From the NCBI RefSeq assembly GCF_003253735.1, contig NZ_QKYW01000003.1:434001-498000 (forward strand): 64,000 bases of DNA. The letters run 5' to 3'. Position numbers and translations under genes: made by a program. Under the pieces are notes generated by a model. The model worked only from the letters and a program-made list of their open reading frames with translations. It was not told the DNA's origin and searched no databases. Shown here in pieces: positions 41,226-50,594 of the stretch. Within the stretch, counting starts at the first letter, position 1. Each line of letters starts with the position of its first letter. This DNA comes from Pseudomonas sp. URMO17WK12:I2. GTDB taxonomy: Bacteria > Pseudomonadota > Gammaproteobacteria > Pseudomonadales > Pseudomonadaceae.

Positions 41226-41944
41226 TCCTGCTGATCTCCGACCTGCATCTTGAACAGGAGCGCCCGGACATCACCCGGGCGTTCTTGCATTTTCTCGACA
41301 CCCGGGCGCGCCACGCCGAGGCGCTGTACATCCTCGGTGATTTTTTCGAAGTATGGATTGGCGACGATGCCATGACGCCCTTTCAGCGCAGCATCGCCCA
41401 GGCTCTGCGGCGCCTGGCCGACAGCGGTACGCGCATCTACCTGATGCACGGCAACCGCGACTTCCTGCTCGGCAAGGCATTCTGCCGCGAGGCGGGCTGC
41501 ACGCTGCTCGGCGACCCCCATACCGTTGAGCTGGCGGGTGAAAAGGTGCTGCTGATGCACGGCGACAGCCTGTGCACCCTGGATATCGGCTACCAGAAGA
41601 TGCGCCGCCTGCTGCGCAACCCGCTGAGCCTGTTCATCCTGCGCAATCTGCCACTCGATACCCGTCACAGGCTGGCCCGCAAGCTACGCTCGGAAAGCCG
41701 TTCGCAAACACGCATGAAAGCCAGCGATATCGTCGACGTCACGCCCGACGAAGTGCAGCGAGTGATGGCGCGATATGGCGTGAAGACGCTGATCCACGGC
41801 CATACCCACCGCCCCGACGTGCATGCACTGCAGGTCGATGGGCAACCGGCGAAGCGAATCGTGCTGGGCGATTGGGATAAACAGGGCTGGGCCCTGCAGG
41901 TCGATGAAAACGGTTTCAACCAGAGCGCCTTCGCCCTGGACTGA
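41222..41944 (+). CDS. lpxH: UDP-2,3-diacylglucosamine diphosphatase LpxH
   Basis: This 240-residue metallophosphoesterase makes lipid X in lipid A synthesis at the inner membrane. Metal-binding motifs are [43 protein letters not shown] and [11 protein letters not shown]. The start is GTG in an overlap with ppiB, as in other Pseudomonas. Confidence 0.97.
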   Translation: MILLISDLHLEQERPDITRAFLHFLDTRARHAEALYILGDFFEVWIGDDAMTPFQRSIAQALRRLADSGTRIYLMHGNRDFLLGKAFCREAGCTLLGDPHTVELAGEKVLLMHGDSLCTLDIGYQKMRRLLRNPLSLFILRNLPLDTRHRLARKLRSESRSQTRMKASDIVDVTPDEVQRVMARYGVKTLIHGHTHRPDVHALQVDGQPAKRIVLGDWDKQGWALQVDENGFNQSAFALD

Positions 41945-41995
41945 AATAACAGGCAGCCTGGGGTTGAGCGCAGCGATACCCAGGAATTGCCCCGC

Positions 41996-42700
41996 TTAAG
42001 CCTGCGGAACGCCGCTGTGAAAGCGAAATTCGCTATCGGGCGACTCGATCAGCTCGCATTCGACCGCCCTCACCCGTTCTATGGCCCGATCGACATCTGC
42101 CGCATCGCCATACTGGTAGGCCAGCTTCAGGTAGCCCTGAAAGTGCCGCGCCTCGCTTTTCAACAGGCCAAAGTAGAACTTGCCCAGCTCGTCGTCCAGG
42201 TGCGGCACCACCGCCTCGAAGCGCTCGCAGCTGCGCGCCTCGATAAAGGCGCCGACCACCAGGGTATCGACCAGCTTGTAGGGCTCGTGATTGCGCGTCA
42301 CCTTGCGCAGCCCCGATGCGTAACGCGCTGCCGACACCGGGCGCAGGCCGATCTTGCGGCGCTTCATGATGCGCAACACCTGCTCGTGATGGACCAGTTC
42401 CTCACGGGCCAGGCGCGACATCATGGTGATCAGATCGGCGTGGCAGCTGTATTTGGCGATCAGGCTCAGCGCCGTGCTGGCCGCCTTGAATTCGCAGTTC
42501 TTGTGGTCGATCAGCATGATGTCCTGATTGGCCAGCGCCGCCTCGACCCAGGCCTGGGGCGTGCGGCAACCAAGAAACTCGTGGATTTCCGGCAGGCTGG
42601 GGGTGGCGCTGCGGCGGTTGGGCAATGGCTGATCGGGAACGGTGGCTGGAAACAACACGGGTATGGGCTCTGGCGGCTGGCTATTTGATAAGCCGGCCAT
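41996..42700 (-). CDS. miaE: tRNA-(2-methylthio-N6-isopentenyladenosine) hydroxylase MiaE
   Basis: This diiron enzyme hydroxylates ms2i6A at tRNA position 37. Core motifs are LPEIHEFLGCRTPQAWVEAAL, KNCEFKAASTALSLI, REELVHHEQVL, ARSCERFEAVV and LKSEARHFQGYLKLA, holding the Glu and His ligands. The N-terminal limit is uncertain: the ATG at 42700 lies in TATAATGG, which looks like a -10 box, and a GTG or TTG about 20 codons downstream may be the true start. It is convergent with lpxH. Confidence 0.93.
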   Translation of the reverse strand: MAGLSNSQPPEPIPVLFPATVPDQPLPNRRSATPSLPEIHEFLGCRTPQAWVEAALANQDIMLIDHKNCEFKAASTALSLIAKYSCHADLITMMSRLAREELVHHEQVLRIMKRRKIGLRPVSAARYASGLRKVTRNHEPYKLVDTLVVGAFIEARSCERFEAVVPHLDDELGKFYFGLLKSEARHFQGYLKLAYQYGDAADVDRAIERVRAVECELIESPDSEFRFHSGVPQA

Positions 42701-42764
42701 TATAAGGCCGCCAGAGCGGCGCGTCCTGCCTATCGGCCCGCACAGCGCGGATGGGCCGAGCGAT

Positions 42765-43451
42765 TCAGTTGTTTTCCAGCCAGGCATTCATCTGAGCGAT
42801 TTCCTGCTCCTGGGCGGCGATGACCTGCCTGGCAAGCTTCAGCACTTCAGGGTCGGAGCCATACGCCAATGCAACCTTGGCCATGTCGATGGCACCCTGG
42901 TGGTGAGGAATCATCCCGCGCATGAAGTCCTGATCGGCATTACCGCTGAAATCAACGGCCATGGCAGCGTGCATGCGATGGTTGACCGCCTCGAAGGCGG
43001 CCTTGACCTCTGCGCTCCTGGCGGCGTCGACAGCCGCCTCATAGCGCGCGGCGTTGGCGGCCAGCCACTTGTTCATCAGGTCGATCTCCTGATCCTGCGC
43101 GGCGATGACCTCGCTGGCCAAGGCACGCACCTTTTCGTCACTGCCATACTGCAGCGCGACCTTGGCCATCTCGATGGCGCCCTGATGATGGGGGATCATG
43201 CCGCGCATGAAATCCACGTCGGCACTGCCCGTCAGCGTGACGGCCATGGCCTTATGCATTCTCTCGTTGATCGCGCGGTAGGCGCTCGTCGAGGCACTGG
43301 CGTTTGCCGGCTGGCCCGCTGCCGAATGTGCGGCATGCCCGCCTGAATGGCCTGTGGCTGCATCCTGGGCAGCGGCCATGCCGGTGCTTAGCAAAGAGGT
43401 GCCGGCCAACAGCAATAAACCTAGGGCTTGGGCTTGGGCTTGGGCTTTCAT
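42765..43451 (-). CDS. Exported protein with two DUF305 domains
   Basis: This 228-residue protein has a signal peptide ([20 protein letters not shown], cleavage about residue 28), a His-rich linker ([13 protein letters not shown]), and two tandem DUF305 copies. Each contains [15 protein letters not shown] followed by MAKVALxYGSD and AAQ(D/E)QEI. The repeated HH and Met residues suggest binding of copper or another metal in the periplasm, as shown for a cyanobacterial relative. The first codons are built from a GCCCAA-type hexamer repeat (MKAQAQAQA). Domain duplication is clear. Confidence 0.88.
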   Translation of the reverse strand: MKAQAQAQALGLLLLAGTSLLSTGMAAAQDAATGHSGGHAAHSAAGQPANASASTSAYRAINERMHKAMAVTLTGSADVDFMRGMIPHHQGAIEMAKVALQYGSDEKVRALASEVIAAQDQEIDLMNKWLAANAARYEAAVDAARSAEVKAAFEAVNHRMHAAMAVDFSGNADQDFMRGMIPHHQGAIDMAKVALAYGSDPEVLKLARQVIAAQEQEIAQMNAWLENN

Positions 43452-43611
43452 GACTATCCTCGACCATTGATGGGAGGTCAGAACCTACACCTTGCCACCA
43501 CGGCAAGGTCAAGCGGTGGCCTGCCGCAGCAGCTTGCGTCACCGGGCCGTGGTCACAGACGCAACAGGCCATCTATAGTGAGCAGGCAAGCCACCTGCAG
43601 AGGAACCCACC

Positions 43612-44475
43612 ATGCAAGCCATCCGCAGCATTCTCGTGGTCATCCAGCCGGATCATCTGGAGGCCCTGGCCTTGAAACGCGCCAAGCTGATCGCTGGCGT
43701 GACCCAGTCTCATCTGCACCTGCTGATCTGCGCCGAATCGGGCGAACACAGCGGCCACCTGCGCCAGCTCAGCAACGCCCTGCAGCAGGATGGTTACAGC
43801 GTCAGCAGCGAACAGGCGTGGCATGGCAGCCTGCATGAAACGGTCAGCATGGTGCAGCAGGCCGAGGGCTGCGGTCTGGTGATCAAGCAGCACATGCCTG
43901 ACAACCCATTGAAAAAAGCCCTGCTCACCCCTGACGACTGGAAGCTGCTGCGCTATTGCCCCTGCCCGGTGCTATTGGTGAAAACCCAGACGCCCTGGAC
44001 CGGCGGCACGATATTGGCCGCCGTGGACGTGGGCAATGTCGACGGTGAGCATCGCGCCCTGCACAGCCGCATCGTCGAACATGGCCTCGACATCGCCAAC
44101 CTGGCGAAAGCCGAGCTGCACGTGCTCAGTGCCCACCCATCGCCCGTGCTGGCAGCCGCCGATCCGACCTTCCAGTTGCGCGACACCCTCGAGGACAGCT
44201 ACCGGCAGCAGTGCCGGGCGTTTCAGGAGACCTATGACATCGATGACGGGCACCTGCATATTGCAGAAGGCCCGGCCGATGTACTGATTCCGCACTTCGC
44301 CCACCAGTTGCGCGCGGCCGTCACGGTAATCGGCACCGTGGCGCGCACGGGTTTCAGTGGTGCGCTGGTCGGCAACACCGCCGAGGTGATTCTCGATACC
44401 CTGGAAAGTGACATTCTGGTGCTCAAGCCCGACAGCATCATCGAGCACCTGGAACAGCAACTCAGCGAGCACTGA
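43612..44475 (+). CDS. Universal stress protein, two UspA domains (UspE-like)
   Basis: This 287-residue protein has two tandem UspA folds: residues 1-140 (AIRSILVVIQPDHLEALAL) and about 150-280 (GTILAAVDVGNVDGEHRAL; VTVIGTVARTGFSGALVGNTAEVIL with the G-x2-G-x9-G-N-type nucleotide loop in the second copy). It probably supports stress survival, like UspE. AGAGGAACCCACC precedes the ATG. It stands alone, divergent from the DUF305 gene. Confidence 0.9.
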   Translation: MQAIRSILVVIQPDHLEALALKRAKLIAGVTQSHLHLLICAESGEHSGHLRQLSNALQQDGYSVSSEQAWHGSLHETVSMVQQAEGCGLVIKQHMPDNPLKKALLTPDDWKLLRYCPCPVLLVKTQTPWTGGTILAAVDVGNVDGEHRALHSRIVEHGLDIANLAKAELHVLSAHPSPVLAAADPTFQLRDTLEDSYRQQCRAFQETYDIDDGHLHIAEGPADVLIPHFAHQLRAAVTVIGTVARTGFSGALVGNTAEVILDTLESDILVLKPDSIIEHLEQQLSEH

Positions 44476-44709
44476 TCACTCGCGAAACGGCTGCCTTGGT
44501 CTGCTGCGCAAGGGGTCGAGCAACGCCGACAAGCCGTTGTGATCGATCTCCTGCATCAGCGCCAGCAACTGGCCGATCTCACCTTTCGGAAAACCTTCAC
44601 GGGCGAACCAGTTCAGGTAATGCCCAGGCAGGTCGGCGATCAGCCGGCCCTTGTATTTGCCAAAGGGCATTTCTCGGCTCACCAACAATTTCAGGTCTTC
44701 GGGTTTCAT
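44476..44709 (-). CDS. DUF3820 family protein
   Basis: This 77-residue protein matches DUF3820: MPFGKYKGRLIADLPGHYLNW is the family signature, followed by REGFPKGEIGQLLALMQEI. The motif also occurs in exonuclease-like and DNA polymerase-linked proteins, but the small form has no established role. I start it at MKPEDLK; an ATG 33 bases earlier is possible. It ends against the stress-protein stop. Confidence 0.88.
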   Translation of the reverse strand: MKPEDLKLLVSREMPFGKYKGRLIADLPGHYLNWFAREGFPKGEIGQLLALMQEIDHNGLSALLDPLRSRPRQPFRE

Positions 44710-44822
44710 CACATCGCCGTCAGGTTTGCATGGGCGGGTCATTATGCCGCAACAGCCAGGCAGTTGGGCCGGCCGCCCGACTCGGGTAAGCTGCGCGCCG
44801 TTCACATCTTCAGGTACTCATC

Positions 44823-45191
44823 ATGATTATCAAGGCACTGCGCCTTGGCCTCGGCCAACTGATCGTTCTCGGCGACCTCGCCACCCGTCCGGCGAAGATG
44901 AAACGCACACCCGAAGCCCAGGCTGCCGTCGACCAGGCCGCGGGCACTCTGGCGCTCTATCAGTTCAAGGCCTGCCCGTTCTGCGTAAAGATTCGCCGCA
45001 AGCTGCATACCCTGAACGTGCCCGTCACCCTGCGTGACGCCAAGAACGACGCCACCGCACGCCGCGAACTGGAGAGCCAGGGCGGCAAGATCCAGGTGCC
45101 CTGCCTGCGTATCGAAGAAAATGGCCAGAGCACCTGGCTGTACGAATCCAAGGCCATTGCCGCCTATCTGGATCAGCGCTTCGCGGTGTGA
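44823..45191 (+). CDS. Glutaredoxin / GST-N-like thioredoxin-fold protein
   Basis: This 122-residue protein has a short N-terminal extension (LRLGLGQLIVLGDL) and a thioredoxin fold with the active site FKACPFCVKIRRKL (CPFC), the cis-proline strand GKIQVPCLRIEENG and LYESKAIAAYLDQRF. It should reduce disulfides with glutathione. It stands alone, with REP-like repeats downstream. Confidence 0.9.
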   Translation: MIIKALRLGLGQLIVLGDLATRPAKMKRTPEAQAAVDQAAGTLALYQFKACPFCVKIRRKLHTLNVPVTLRDAKNDATARRELESQGGKIQVPCLRIEENGQSTWLYESKAIAAYLDQRFAV

Positions 45192-45327
45192 AGTGCCCCT
45201 AGGCGGCTGAAACGCAGGCGTTCCTTAGCGGCATCTTAGATGCCTGTTCACGATCTTTATGCGCCTGAATTAGCAGCTACAAGGCAGAAGCGACCGGTCG
45301 TGCTGCGATTTCAAACCTGCTCATATT

Positions 45328-45387
45328 GGTGGGCTGAAGCCCACCCTACGAGGCTGGTACGATCTGTAGGGTGGGCTTTAGCCCACC
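45328..45387. repeat. Inverted pair of REP-like hairpins
   Basis: GGTGGGCTGAAGCCCACCCTAC (22 bases; 45328-45349, core GGTGGGCT/AGCCCACC) and its near-complement at 45366-45387 lie 16 bases apart. Each folds into a hairpin. I know similar GTAGGGTGGGCTT-type repeats as common intergenic REP elements in Pseudomonas. They lie between convergent genes; nothing else is seen in 45192-45460. Confidence 0.7.
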
Positions 45388-45460
45388 ACTGCAAATTGCC
45401 GCTTTCGCCACTTAGCTGCCAAAATCGGCCAATCTGGGCTGAACGATTATGAACAGGCTC

Positions 45461-45907
45461 TTAGTGCTGATGGCTGCGTCCGACATGGGACACATCCTTG
45501 TCGGCATGCAGCGTGTCACTGGTACTGAGCTGGCGAATGATCTCGCAGGGCGACGACTGCTGATCCGCCAGGCAGCTGTTGCGCAGTTCGACCAACTGCC
45601 CCTGCAACGACTGCAGGCTGGCGATACGCGCATTGACGTGCTCGATATGCTCGTCGATCAGGGTATTGATGGCCTCGCAGTTTTCCGCCGGCCGGCCGCG
45701 CAGGCTGAGCAGCTCGCGGATCTCGTCGAGCGTCATGTCCAGGGTGCGGCAATTACGGATGAAGGTCAGCCGCTCGACATGCTCCGGCAGGTACAAGCGG
45801 TAATTGCCTTCGCTGCGTTGCGGCGCGGGTAGCAGCCCCTCGCGCTCGTAATAGCGGATGGTCTCCACCTGGCAACCGGTAATCGTCGCCAACTCACCAA
45901 TTTTCAT
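45461..45907 (-). CDS. cadR: Cadmium/lead-responsive MerR regulator CadR
   Basis: This 148-residue MerR-family protein has the HTH start MKIGELATITGCQVETIRYY, a coiled dimer helix, and metal-site cysteines: Cys77 (AENCEAINTLI), Cys112 (LRNSCLAD) and Cys120 (SSPCEIIR). The C terminus is His-rich (HVGRSHQH), as in CadR. It is divergent from cadA and binds the dyad at 45929-45949, activating cadA when Cd(II) or Pb(II) is bound. Confidence 0.95.
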   Translation of the reverse strand: MKIGELATITGCQVETIRYYEREGLLPAPQRSEGNYRLYLPEHVERLTFIRNCRTLDMTLDEIRELLSLRGRPAENCEAINTLIDEHIEHVNARIASLQSLQGQLVELRNSCLADQQSSPCEIIRQLSTSDTLHADKDVSHVGRSHQH

Positions 45908-45925
45908 GATCCTTTCCTCCAGTGC

Positions 45926-45956
45926 TTGACCCTATAGTGGCTACAGGGTGTTCACT
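45926..45956 (+). promoter_or_regulatory. MerR-type cadA promoter with CadR operator
   Basis: A -35 TTGACC (45926-45931) and a -10 TTCACT (45951-45956) are separated by 19 bases, the overlong spacer that MerR regulators correct by DNA twisting. The dyad ACCCT-N11-AGGGT fills the spacer. cadA starts at 45984. Confidence 0.9.
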
Positions 45957-45983
45957 CTGCAACAGGATATTTGGAGAAGCATC

Positions 45984-48440
45984 ATGGCCAACTGCTGCGA
46001 TCACGATCACACCCCCAAGCCTCGCCAGCCCCAGGACGCATGCTGCGCTTCTGAAGCGGCCTCGTCCTGCTGCGCTGCGCCCAGCCCGCTGATCACGCAG
46101 ATTGGCGAGCCGAACGACAGCCGCGCGGCCAGCCAGGCCATGGAAAGCAGCAGCCTGCGCATCGAACAGATGTGCTGCCCGACCGAGGAAGGCCTGATAC
46201 GCGGCAAGTTGCAGCACCTGGCGGAGGTGCACGCCATGCAGTTCAACCTGCTCAATCGCACCCTGCTCGTCGAACACCAGGCGGGGGCTGCCCCCCGGGT
46301 GATCGCCGCCATCGCCAGCCTGGGCATGCAGGCCCAGCCCCTGGCAGCCGAAACCCGGGTGCGCATCGAGCAGATGGATTGCCCCACCGAAGAGCGCCTG
46401 ATCACCGACAAGCTCGCCCGTCAGCCCGGTATCGAGGCGCTGCAGTTCAACCTGATGCAGCGGGTACTGACCATCCGCCACCGCCCGGAGACGCTGGAGC
46501 CGGCCTTGCAGGCGATCCGTGAACTGGGTTTTACCCCACAGCTCGAAGGCGGTGACGGCCAGCACCTGCCCGCCGAGCCCGTGGCTGAAGGCCTGCCGTG
46601 GCGCCTGATCGGCGCAGGCGTGGCAGCGTTCGCGGCCGAACTGGTGCACTTCACCGACAGCGCGCCGGAGTGGGTGGTCGCGCTGATCGCATTGGGCGCC
46701 ATCCTCACGGCCGGCCTCGATGTCTACAAGAAAGGCTGGATTGCCCTCAAGAACCTCAACCTGAACATCAATGCACTGATGAGCATCGCGGTGACCGGCG
46801 CCGTGCTGATCGGCCAGTGGCCCGAGGCGGCCATGGTCATGGTGCTGTTCGCCATTGCCGAGCGGATCGAGGCGAAATCCCTGGATCGCGCGCGCAATGC
46901 CATCCGCGGCCTGCTGGCGCTGACACCGGAACAGGCCACGGTACGCCAGGCCGATGGTAGCTGGCAGGCCCTGGAGGTCGGCCAGGTGAGCATCGGCAGC
47001 GTGGTACGGGTGCGCCCGGGCGAGCGTATCGGCCTGGATGGCCAGGTTACCGAGGGCAATTCGACGGTGGATCAGTCACCGATCACCGGGGAAAGCCTGC
47101 CAGTGGAGAAGACCCTGGGCGATACCCTGTTCGCCGGCACCATCAACCAGGGCGGCGCGCTGGAGTACCAGGTCAGCGCCGCCGCCAGTAACAGCGCGCT
47201 GTCGCGCATCATCAAGGCCGTGGAAGAGGCGCAAGGCGCACGGGCGCCCACTCAGCGCTTCGTCGACCGTTTCGCGCGTATCTATACCCCGCTGGTGTTC
47301 CTGCTTTCGCTGGCCGTGGCGGTAGTGCCACCGCTGCTGCTGGGCGGCGCCTGGTTCGAGTGGGTGTACCGCGCCCTGGTGCTGCTGGTGGTCGCCTGCC
47401 CCTGCGCCCTGGTGATCTCCACGCCGGTGAGCATCGTCAGCGGCCTCGCTGCGGCGGCGCGTAAGGGCATTCTGGTCAAGGGTGGCGTGTACCTGGAAAA
47501 CGGCCGGCACATCACCCACCTGGCGCTGGACAAGACCGGCACCCTCACCCACGGCAAACCGGTACAGACCGACTACCTGGCACTCGCCGATGATACCGAG
47601 GGCTATCGCCAGTTGGCGGCCAGCCTGGCAGCCCGCTCCGATCACCCGGTGTCCCTGGCGGTGGCCAGTGCAGCGCAGCAACAGGGCGTCGAGTTGCTCG
47701 ATGTGCAGGGGTTCGAGGCGCTGGCCGGCCGTGGTGTATGCGGCGCGATCGCTGGCCAGCGCTACCAGCTGGGCAACCATCGGCTGCTCGAGGAGCTCGG
47801 TCTGTGCACGGCCGAGATCGAAAAGCGACTCGACGAACTCGAGCGTCAGGGCAAGACGGTGATCGTGCTCAGCGACGATGCTCGCGCCCTGGCCCTGTTC
47901 GCCGTCGCCGACACGCTCAAGGACAGCAGCCGCGAGGCGATCGCCAGCCTGCATGCCATGGGCGTCAAGACCCTCATGCTGACCGGCGACAACCAGCATA
48001 CCGCCCAGGCCATCGCCACCCAGGTCGGCATCGACGAAGCCCGCGGCGACCTGCTGCCCACCGACAAGCTGGCGACAGTGGAGAAACTGCTCGAGCAGAA
48101 AGGCATGGTGGCCATGGTCGGCGACGGCATCAACGACGCCCCTGCCCTGGCGCGTGCCGATGTCGGCTTCGCGATGGCGGCGATAGGCACCGACACGGCC
48201 ATCGAAACCGCCGACGTGGCGATCATGGACGACGACCTGCGCAAGATCCCGGCGTTCATTCGCCTGTCTCAGCAGACGGCGGCGATCCTCAAGCAGAACA
48301 TCCTGCTGGCGCTGGGCATCAAGGCAATCTTCCTGGCCATGACCGTCACCGGCCACGCCACCATGTGGATGGCGGTGTTCGCCGATGTCGGCGTCAGCCT
48401 GCTGGTGGTGTTCAACGGGTTGCGGTTGCTGCGCAAGTAG
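45984..48440 (+). CDS. cadA: Cd2+/Zn2+/Pb2+-exporting P1B-type ATPase CadA
   Basis: This 818-residue pump exports heavy metals across the inner membrane. The N terminus is Cys/His-rich (MANCCDHDHTPKP; DACCASEAASSCCAA), followed by two HMA-like domains with IEQMCCPTEEGLI and IEQMDCPTEERLI. Later come the phosphatase loop SPITGESLPVEK, the transmembrane CPC motif VACPCALVISTP, the phosphorylation site DKTGTLTHGKP and GDGINDAPALARAD. I start it at ATG 45984, with GGAG upstream; the frame is open further upstream, inside the promoter. Confidence 0.96.
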   Translation: MANCCDHDHTPKPRQPQDACCASEAASSCCAAPSPLITQIGEPNDSRAASQAMESSSLRIEQMCCPTEEGLIRGKLQHLAEVHAMQFNLLNRTLLVEHQAGAAPRVIAAIASLGMQAQPLAAETRVRIEQMDCPTEERLITDKLARQPGIEALQFNLMQRVLTIRHRPETLEPALQAIRELGFTPQLEGGDGQHLPAEPVAEGLPWRLIGAGVAAFAAELVHFTDSAPEWVVALIALGAILTAGLDVYKKGWIALKNLNLNINALMSIAVTGAVLIGQWPEAAMVMVLFAIAERIEAKSLDRARNAIRGLLALTPEQATVRQADGSWQALEVGQVSIGSVVRVRPGERIGLDGQVTEGNSTVDQSPITGESLPVEKTLGDTLFAGTINQGGALEYQVSAAASNSALSRIIKAVEEAQGARAPTQRFVDRFARIYTPLVFLLSLAVAVVPPLLLGGAWFEWVYRALVLLVVACPCALVISTPVSIVSGLAAAARKGILVKGGVYLENGRHITHLALDKTGTLTHGKPVQTDYLALADDTEGYRQLAASLAARSDHPVSLAVASAAQQQGVELLDVQGFEALAGRGVCGAIAGQRYQLGNHRLLEELGLCTAEIEKRLDELERQGKTVIVLSDDARALALFAVADTLKDSSREAIASLHAMGVKTLMLTGDNQHTAQAIATQVGIDEARGDLLPTDKLATVEKLLEQKGMVAMVGDGINDAPALARADVGFAMAAIGTDTAIETADVAIMDDDLRKIPAFIRLSQQTAAILKQNILLALGIKAIFLAMTVTGHATMWMAVFADVGVSLLVVFNGLRLLRK

Positions 48441-48473
48441 CCGCAAAAGAAACCAGCAAGTGCAAGGGATTGA

Positions 48474-48661
48474 GTGGGAGCGGGCCATGCCCGCGAACAA
48501 TTGCAGGCGTGACGCGGTCCCCAGGTGGCTCGTAGAGCCTAGGATGGCTACAACCCATCAAAAATTGATGATGGTTTGAGATGCGCAGCCCTCTCACTCC
48601 TAAGCACGGTAGGGAGCGCGCCATGGGCGCAGCAGCTTCGCGGGCATGGCCCGCTCCCACA
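48474..48661. repeat. REP/BIME cluster after cadA
   Basis: GTGGGAGCGGGCCATGCCCG (48474-48493) and the inverse GCGGGCATGGCCCGCTCCCA (about 48641-48660) form an inverted pair; a variant (GAGCGCGCCATGGGCGC) lies near 48613. These match the common Pseudomonas REP core. The space between cadA and the GST gene (281 bases) holds nothing else that I can support. Confidence 0.75.
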
Positions 48662-48721
48662 GGAGTTGATCAGTCATAGATGGGTCGGGCCGCGTAGGTC
48701 AAACCCATCGAAACAAGCCAA

Positions 48722-49324
48722 TCAGCCCAACATGGTCACATGCTGCGGATGGCTGGCGATGCGATCCAGCCAGGCATTGACCGCCGGATAGCCGCTCAGG
48801 TCGAAGCCACCTTCGTGGGCGACATGGGTGTAGGCGTACAGGGCGATGTCGGCGATGGTGTAGCGGTCGCCGACCAGATACGGCGTCTGCTGCAACTGCC
48901 GCTCCATCACCCGCAGCGCCTTGTGGCCGCGCACCTGGCAGATCTTGTACTCCTCGGCGCGTGCCGCAGGCATCCCCTCGAGCCACTGGATGCGACGGGC
49001 CACGGCAATGTAGGGCTCATGGCTGTACTGCTCGAAGAACTGCCACTGCAGCACCTGGGTGCGCAAGCGCGGTTCGGTCTGCAGGAACTCGCTGCCATCG
49101 GCCAGGAAGTTGAGGATAGCGTTGGACTCCCAGAGGTACGAACCGTCCTCCAGCTCGAGCACCGGGATCCTGCCATTGGGGTTCTTGGCCAGGAACTCGG
49201 GGCTCTGTGTCTCACCCTTGAAAATATCGATGGGCACCCATTCGAACGGCTTGCCGAGCAGAGTCAGCATCAGCTTGATCTTGTAGCAGTTGCCCGAGCG
49301 GTAATCGCCATACACCTTGTACAT
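48722..49324 (-). CDS. Glutathione S-transferase family protein
   Basis: This 200-residue protein has an N-terminal thioredoxin-like domain (MYKVYGDYRSGNCYKIKLML; GRIPVLELEDG with the cis-Pro; LWESNAILNFLAD) and an all-helical C-terminal domain (LVGDRYTIADIALYAYTHVA). It resembles the YfcG/Ure2-like bacterial group. The substrate is unknown. GGGGGAG precedes the ATG. It lies downstream of the aminotransferase on the same strand, 23 bases away. Confidence 0.9.
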   Translation of the reverse strand: MYKVYGDYRSGNCYKIKLMLTLLGKPFEWVPIDIFKGETQSPEFLAKNPNGRIPVLELEDGSYLWESNAILNFLADGSEFLQTEPRLRTQVLQWQFFEQYSHEPYIAVARRIQWLEGMPAARAEEYKICQVRGHKALRVMERQLQQTPYLVGDRYTIADIALYAYTHVAHEGGFDLSGYPAVNAWLDRIASHPQHVTMLG

Positions 49325-49347
49325 GTTCACTCCCCCTTTGCCGATAA

Positions 49348-50514
49348 TCACGCCGCGTCCGCGGCCAGTCCCTGACGCATCACACCCGCCAGCCGTCGCA
49401 GCCCTTCTCCCAGGCGCTCCGGCGCCACGTGGCTGAAGTTCAGCCGCAGGTAACCGGGTTCGCGATCCGGGTCGATGAAGAACGGCTCGCCCGGCATGAA
49501 CGCCACGTTCTGCGCCAGCGCCGCATCGAGCAGCAGGCGCGTGTCCTGGGGCTGCTTGAGCTTCAACCAGAAGAACAGGCCACCCTGGGGAACCTGCCAA
49601 TCGGCCAGCTCACTGAAGTGTTCGACGAGCGCCGCCTGCATCGCATCACGCCGCAGGCGATAAAAATCTCGCAACTCGGCCAGGTGGGCCCGGTATTGCT
49701 CGGTGCCCAGCCACTGCAGCGCCTGCCACTGGCCAACCCGGTTGGTATGCAGGTCTGCCGACTGCTTGAGGCGCAACAGATGGGGAAACAGATCCGCCGA
49801 GGCGATCAGGTAACCGACGCGCAATCCGGGCAGCAGCGTCTTGGAAACGGTGCCGGTATAGATCCAACTGGCCTGACGCAGGCGGCTGACGATGGGCGTG
49901 GCGCTGCCGGCATCGAACACCAGCTCGCGGTAGGGCTCATCCTCGATCAGCGTGACCTGGTAACGGTCGAGCAAGGCGGCCACGGCGTCACGTTTGGCTT
50001 CGCTGTAGCGCACCGCACTGGGGTTCTGGAACGTCGGGATCAGGTAGGCGAAGGCCGGGCGCTGGCGCTCCAGCTGCGCTTCGAGCGCCTGCAACTGCGG
50101 GCCGTCTGCCTCTTGGGGCACGGCCACGCAATCGGCACCGAACAGCTGGAACGCCTGCAGCGCTGCCAGGTAGGTCGGCGCCTCGAGCAGCACCTTGGTG
50201 CCCGGATCGATGAACAGCTTGCTGGCCAGGTCCAGGGTTTGCTGCGAGCCACTGACGATCAGCACCTGGCTGGCCTCGCAGGGCACGCCGAGCAGGCGGG
50301 CCTCGGCCGCGATGGCTTCGCGCAGCGCCGGCTCCCCCTCGCTCATGCCGTATTGCCCCATGCTGGTAGGCATTTGCGACCAGTCGAGCACCGGCAGCAT
50401 CTCCTCGGCCGGCAGGCCGCCGGCGAACGACATCACTTCCGGACGCTGGGCAGCGGCGAGAATTTCGCGGATCAGGGAGCTTTTCAGGCGGGCGATGCGT
50501 TCGGAGAAGGCCAT
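49348..50514 (-). CDS. PLP-dependent aminotransferase, class I/II (2-aminoadipate/aromatic type)
   Basis: This 388-residue enzyme has fold-type I features: SFAGGLPAEEMLP near the start, VSGSQQTLDLASKLF, PTFQNPSAVRYSE, IEDEPYRELVF (PLP aspartate) and TGTVSKTLLPGLRVGYL (Schiff-base lysine). It resembles LysN/MocR-type domains without the HTH part. The exact amino donor cannot be told. It is divergent from a MarR regulator. Confidence 0.9.
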   Translation of the reverse strand: MAFSERIARLKSSLIREILAAAQRPEVMSFAGGLPAEEMLPVLDWSQMPTSMGQYGMSEGEPALREAIAAEARLLGVPCEASQVLIVSGSQQTLDLASKLFIDPGTKVLLEAPTYLAALQAFQLFGADCVAVPQEADGPQLQALEAQLERQRPAFAYLIPTFQNPSAVRYSEAKRDAVAALLDRYQVTLIEDEPYRELVFDAGSATPIVSRLRQASWIYTGTVSKTLLPGLRVGYLIASADLFPHLLRLKQSADLHTNRVGQWQALQWLGTEQYRAHLAELRDFYRLRRDAMQAALVEHFSELADWQVPQGGLFFWLKLKQPQDTRLLLDAALAQNVAFMPGEPFFIDPDREPGYLRLNFSHVAPERLGEGLRRLAGVMRQGLAADAA

Positions 50515-50594
50515 GGGGTCACCAGGTGATAAGTCGCGGAAAATACGTCAAACTGCTTGACCGAAACTACGACGTCGAACTGGGATACGTCAAT

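Noticed and set aside
47076..48500. 474-codon minus-strand frame opposite cadA
   Set aside because: Shadow of the P-type ATPase gene, whose motifs are all on the plus strand.
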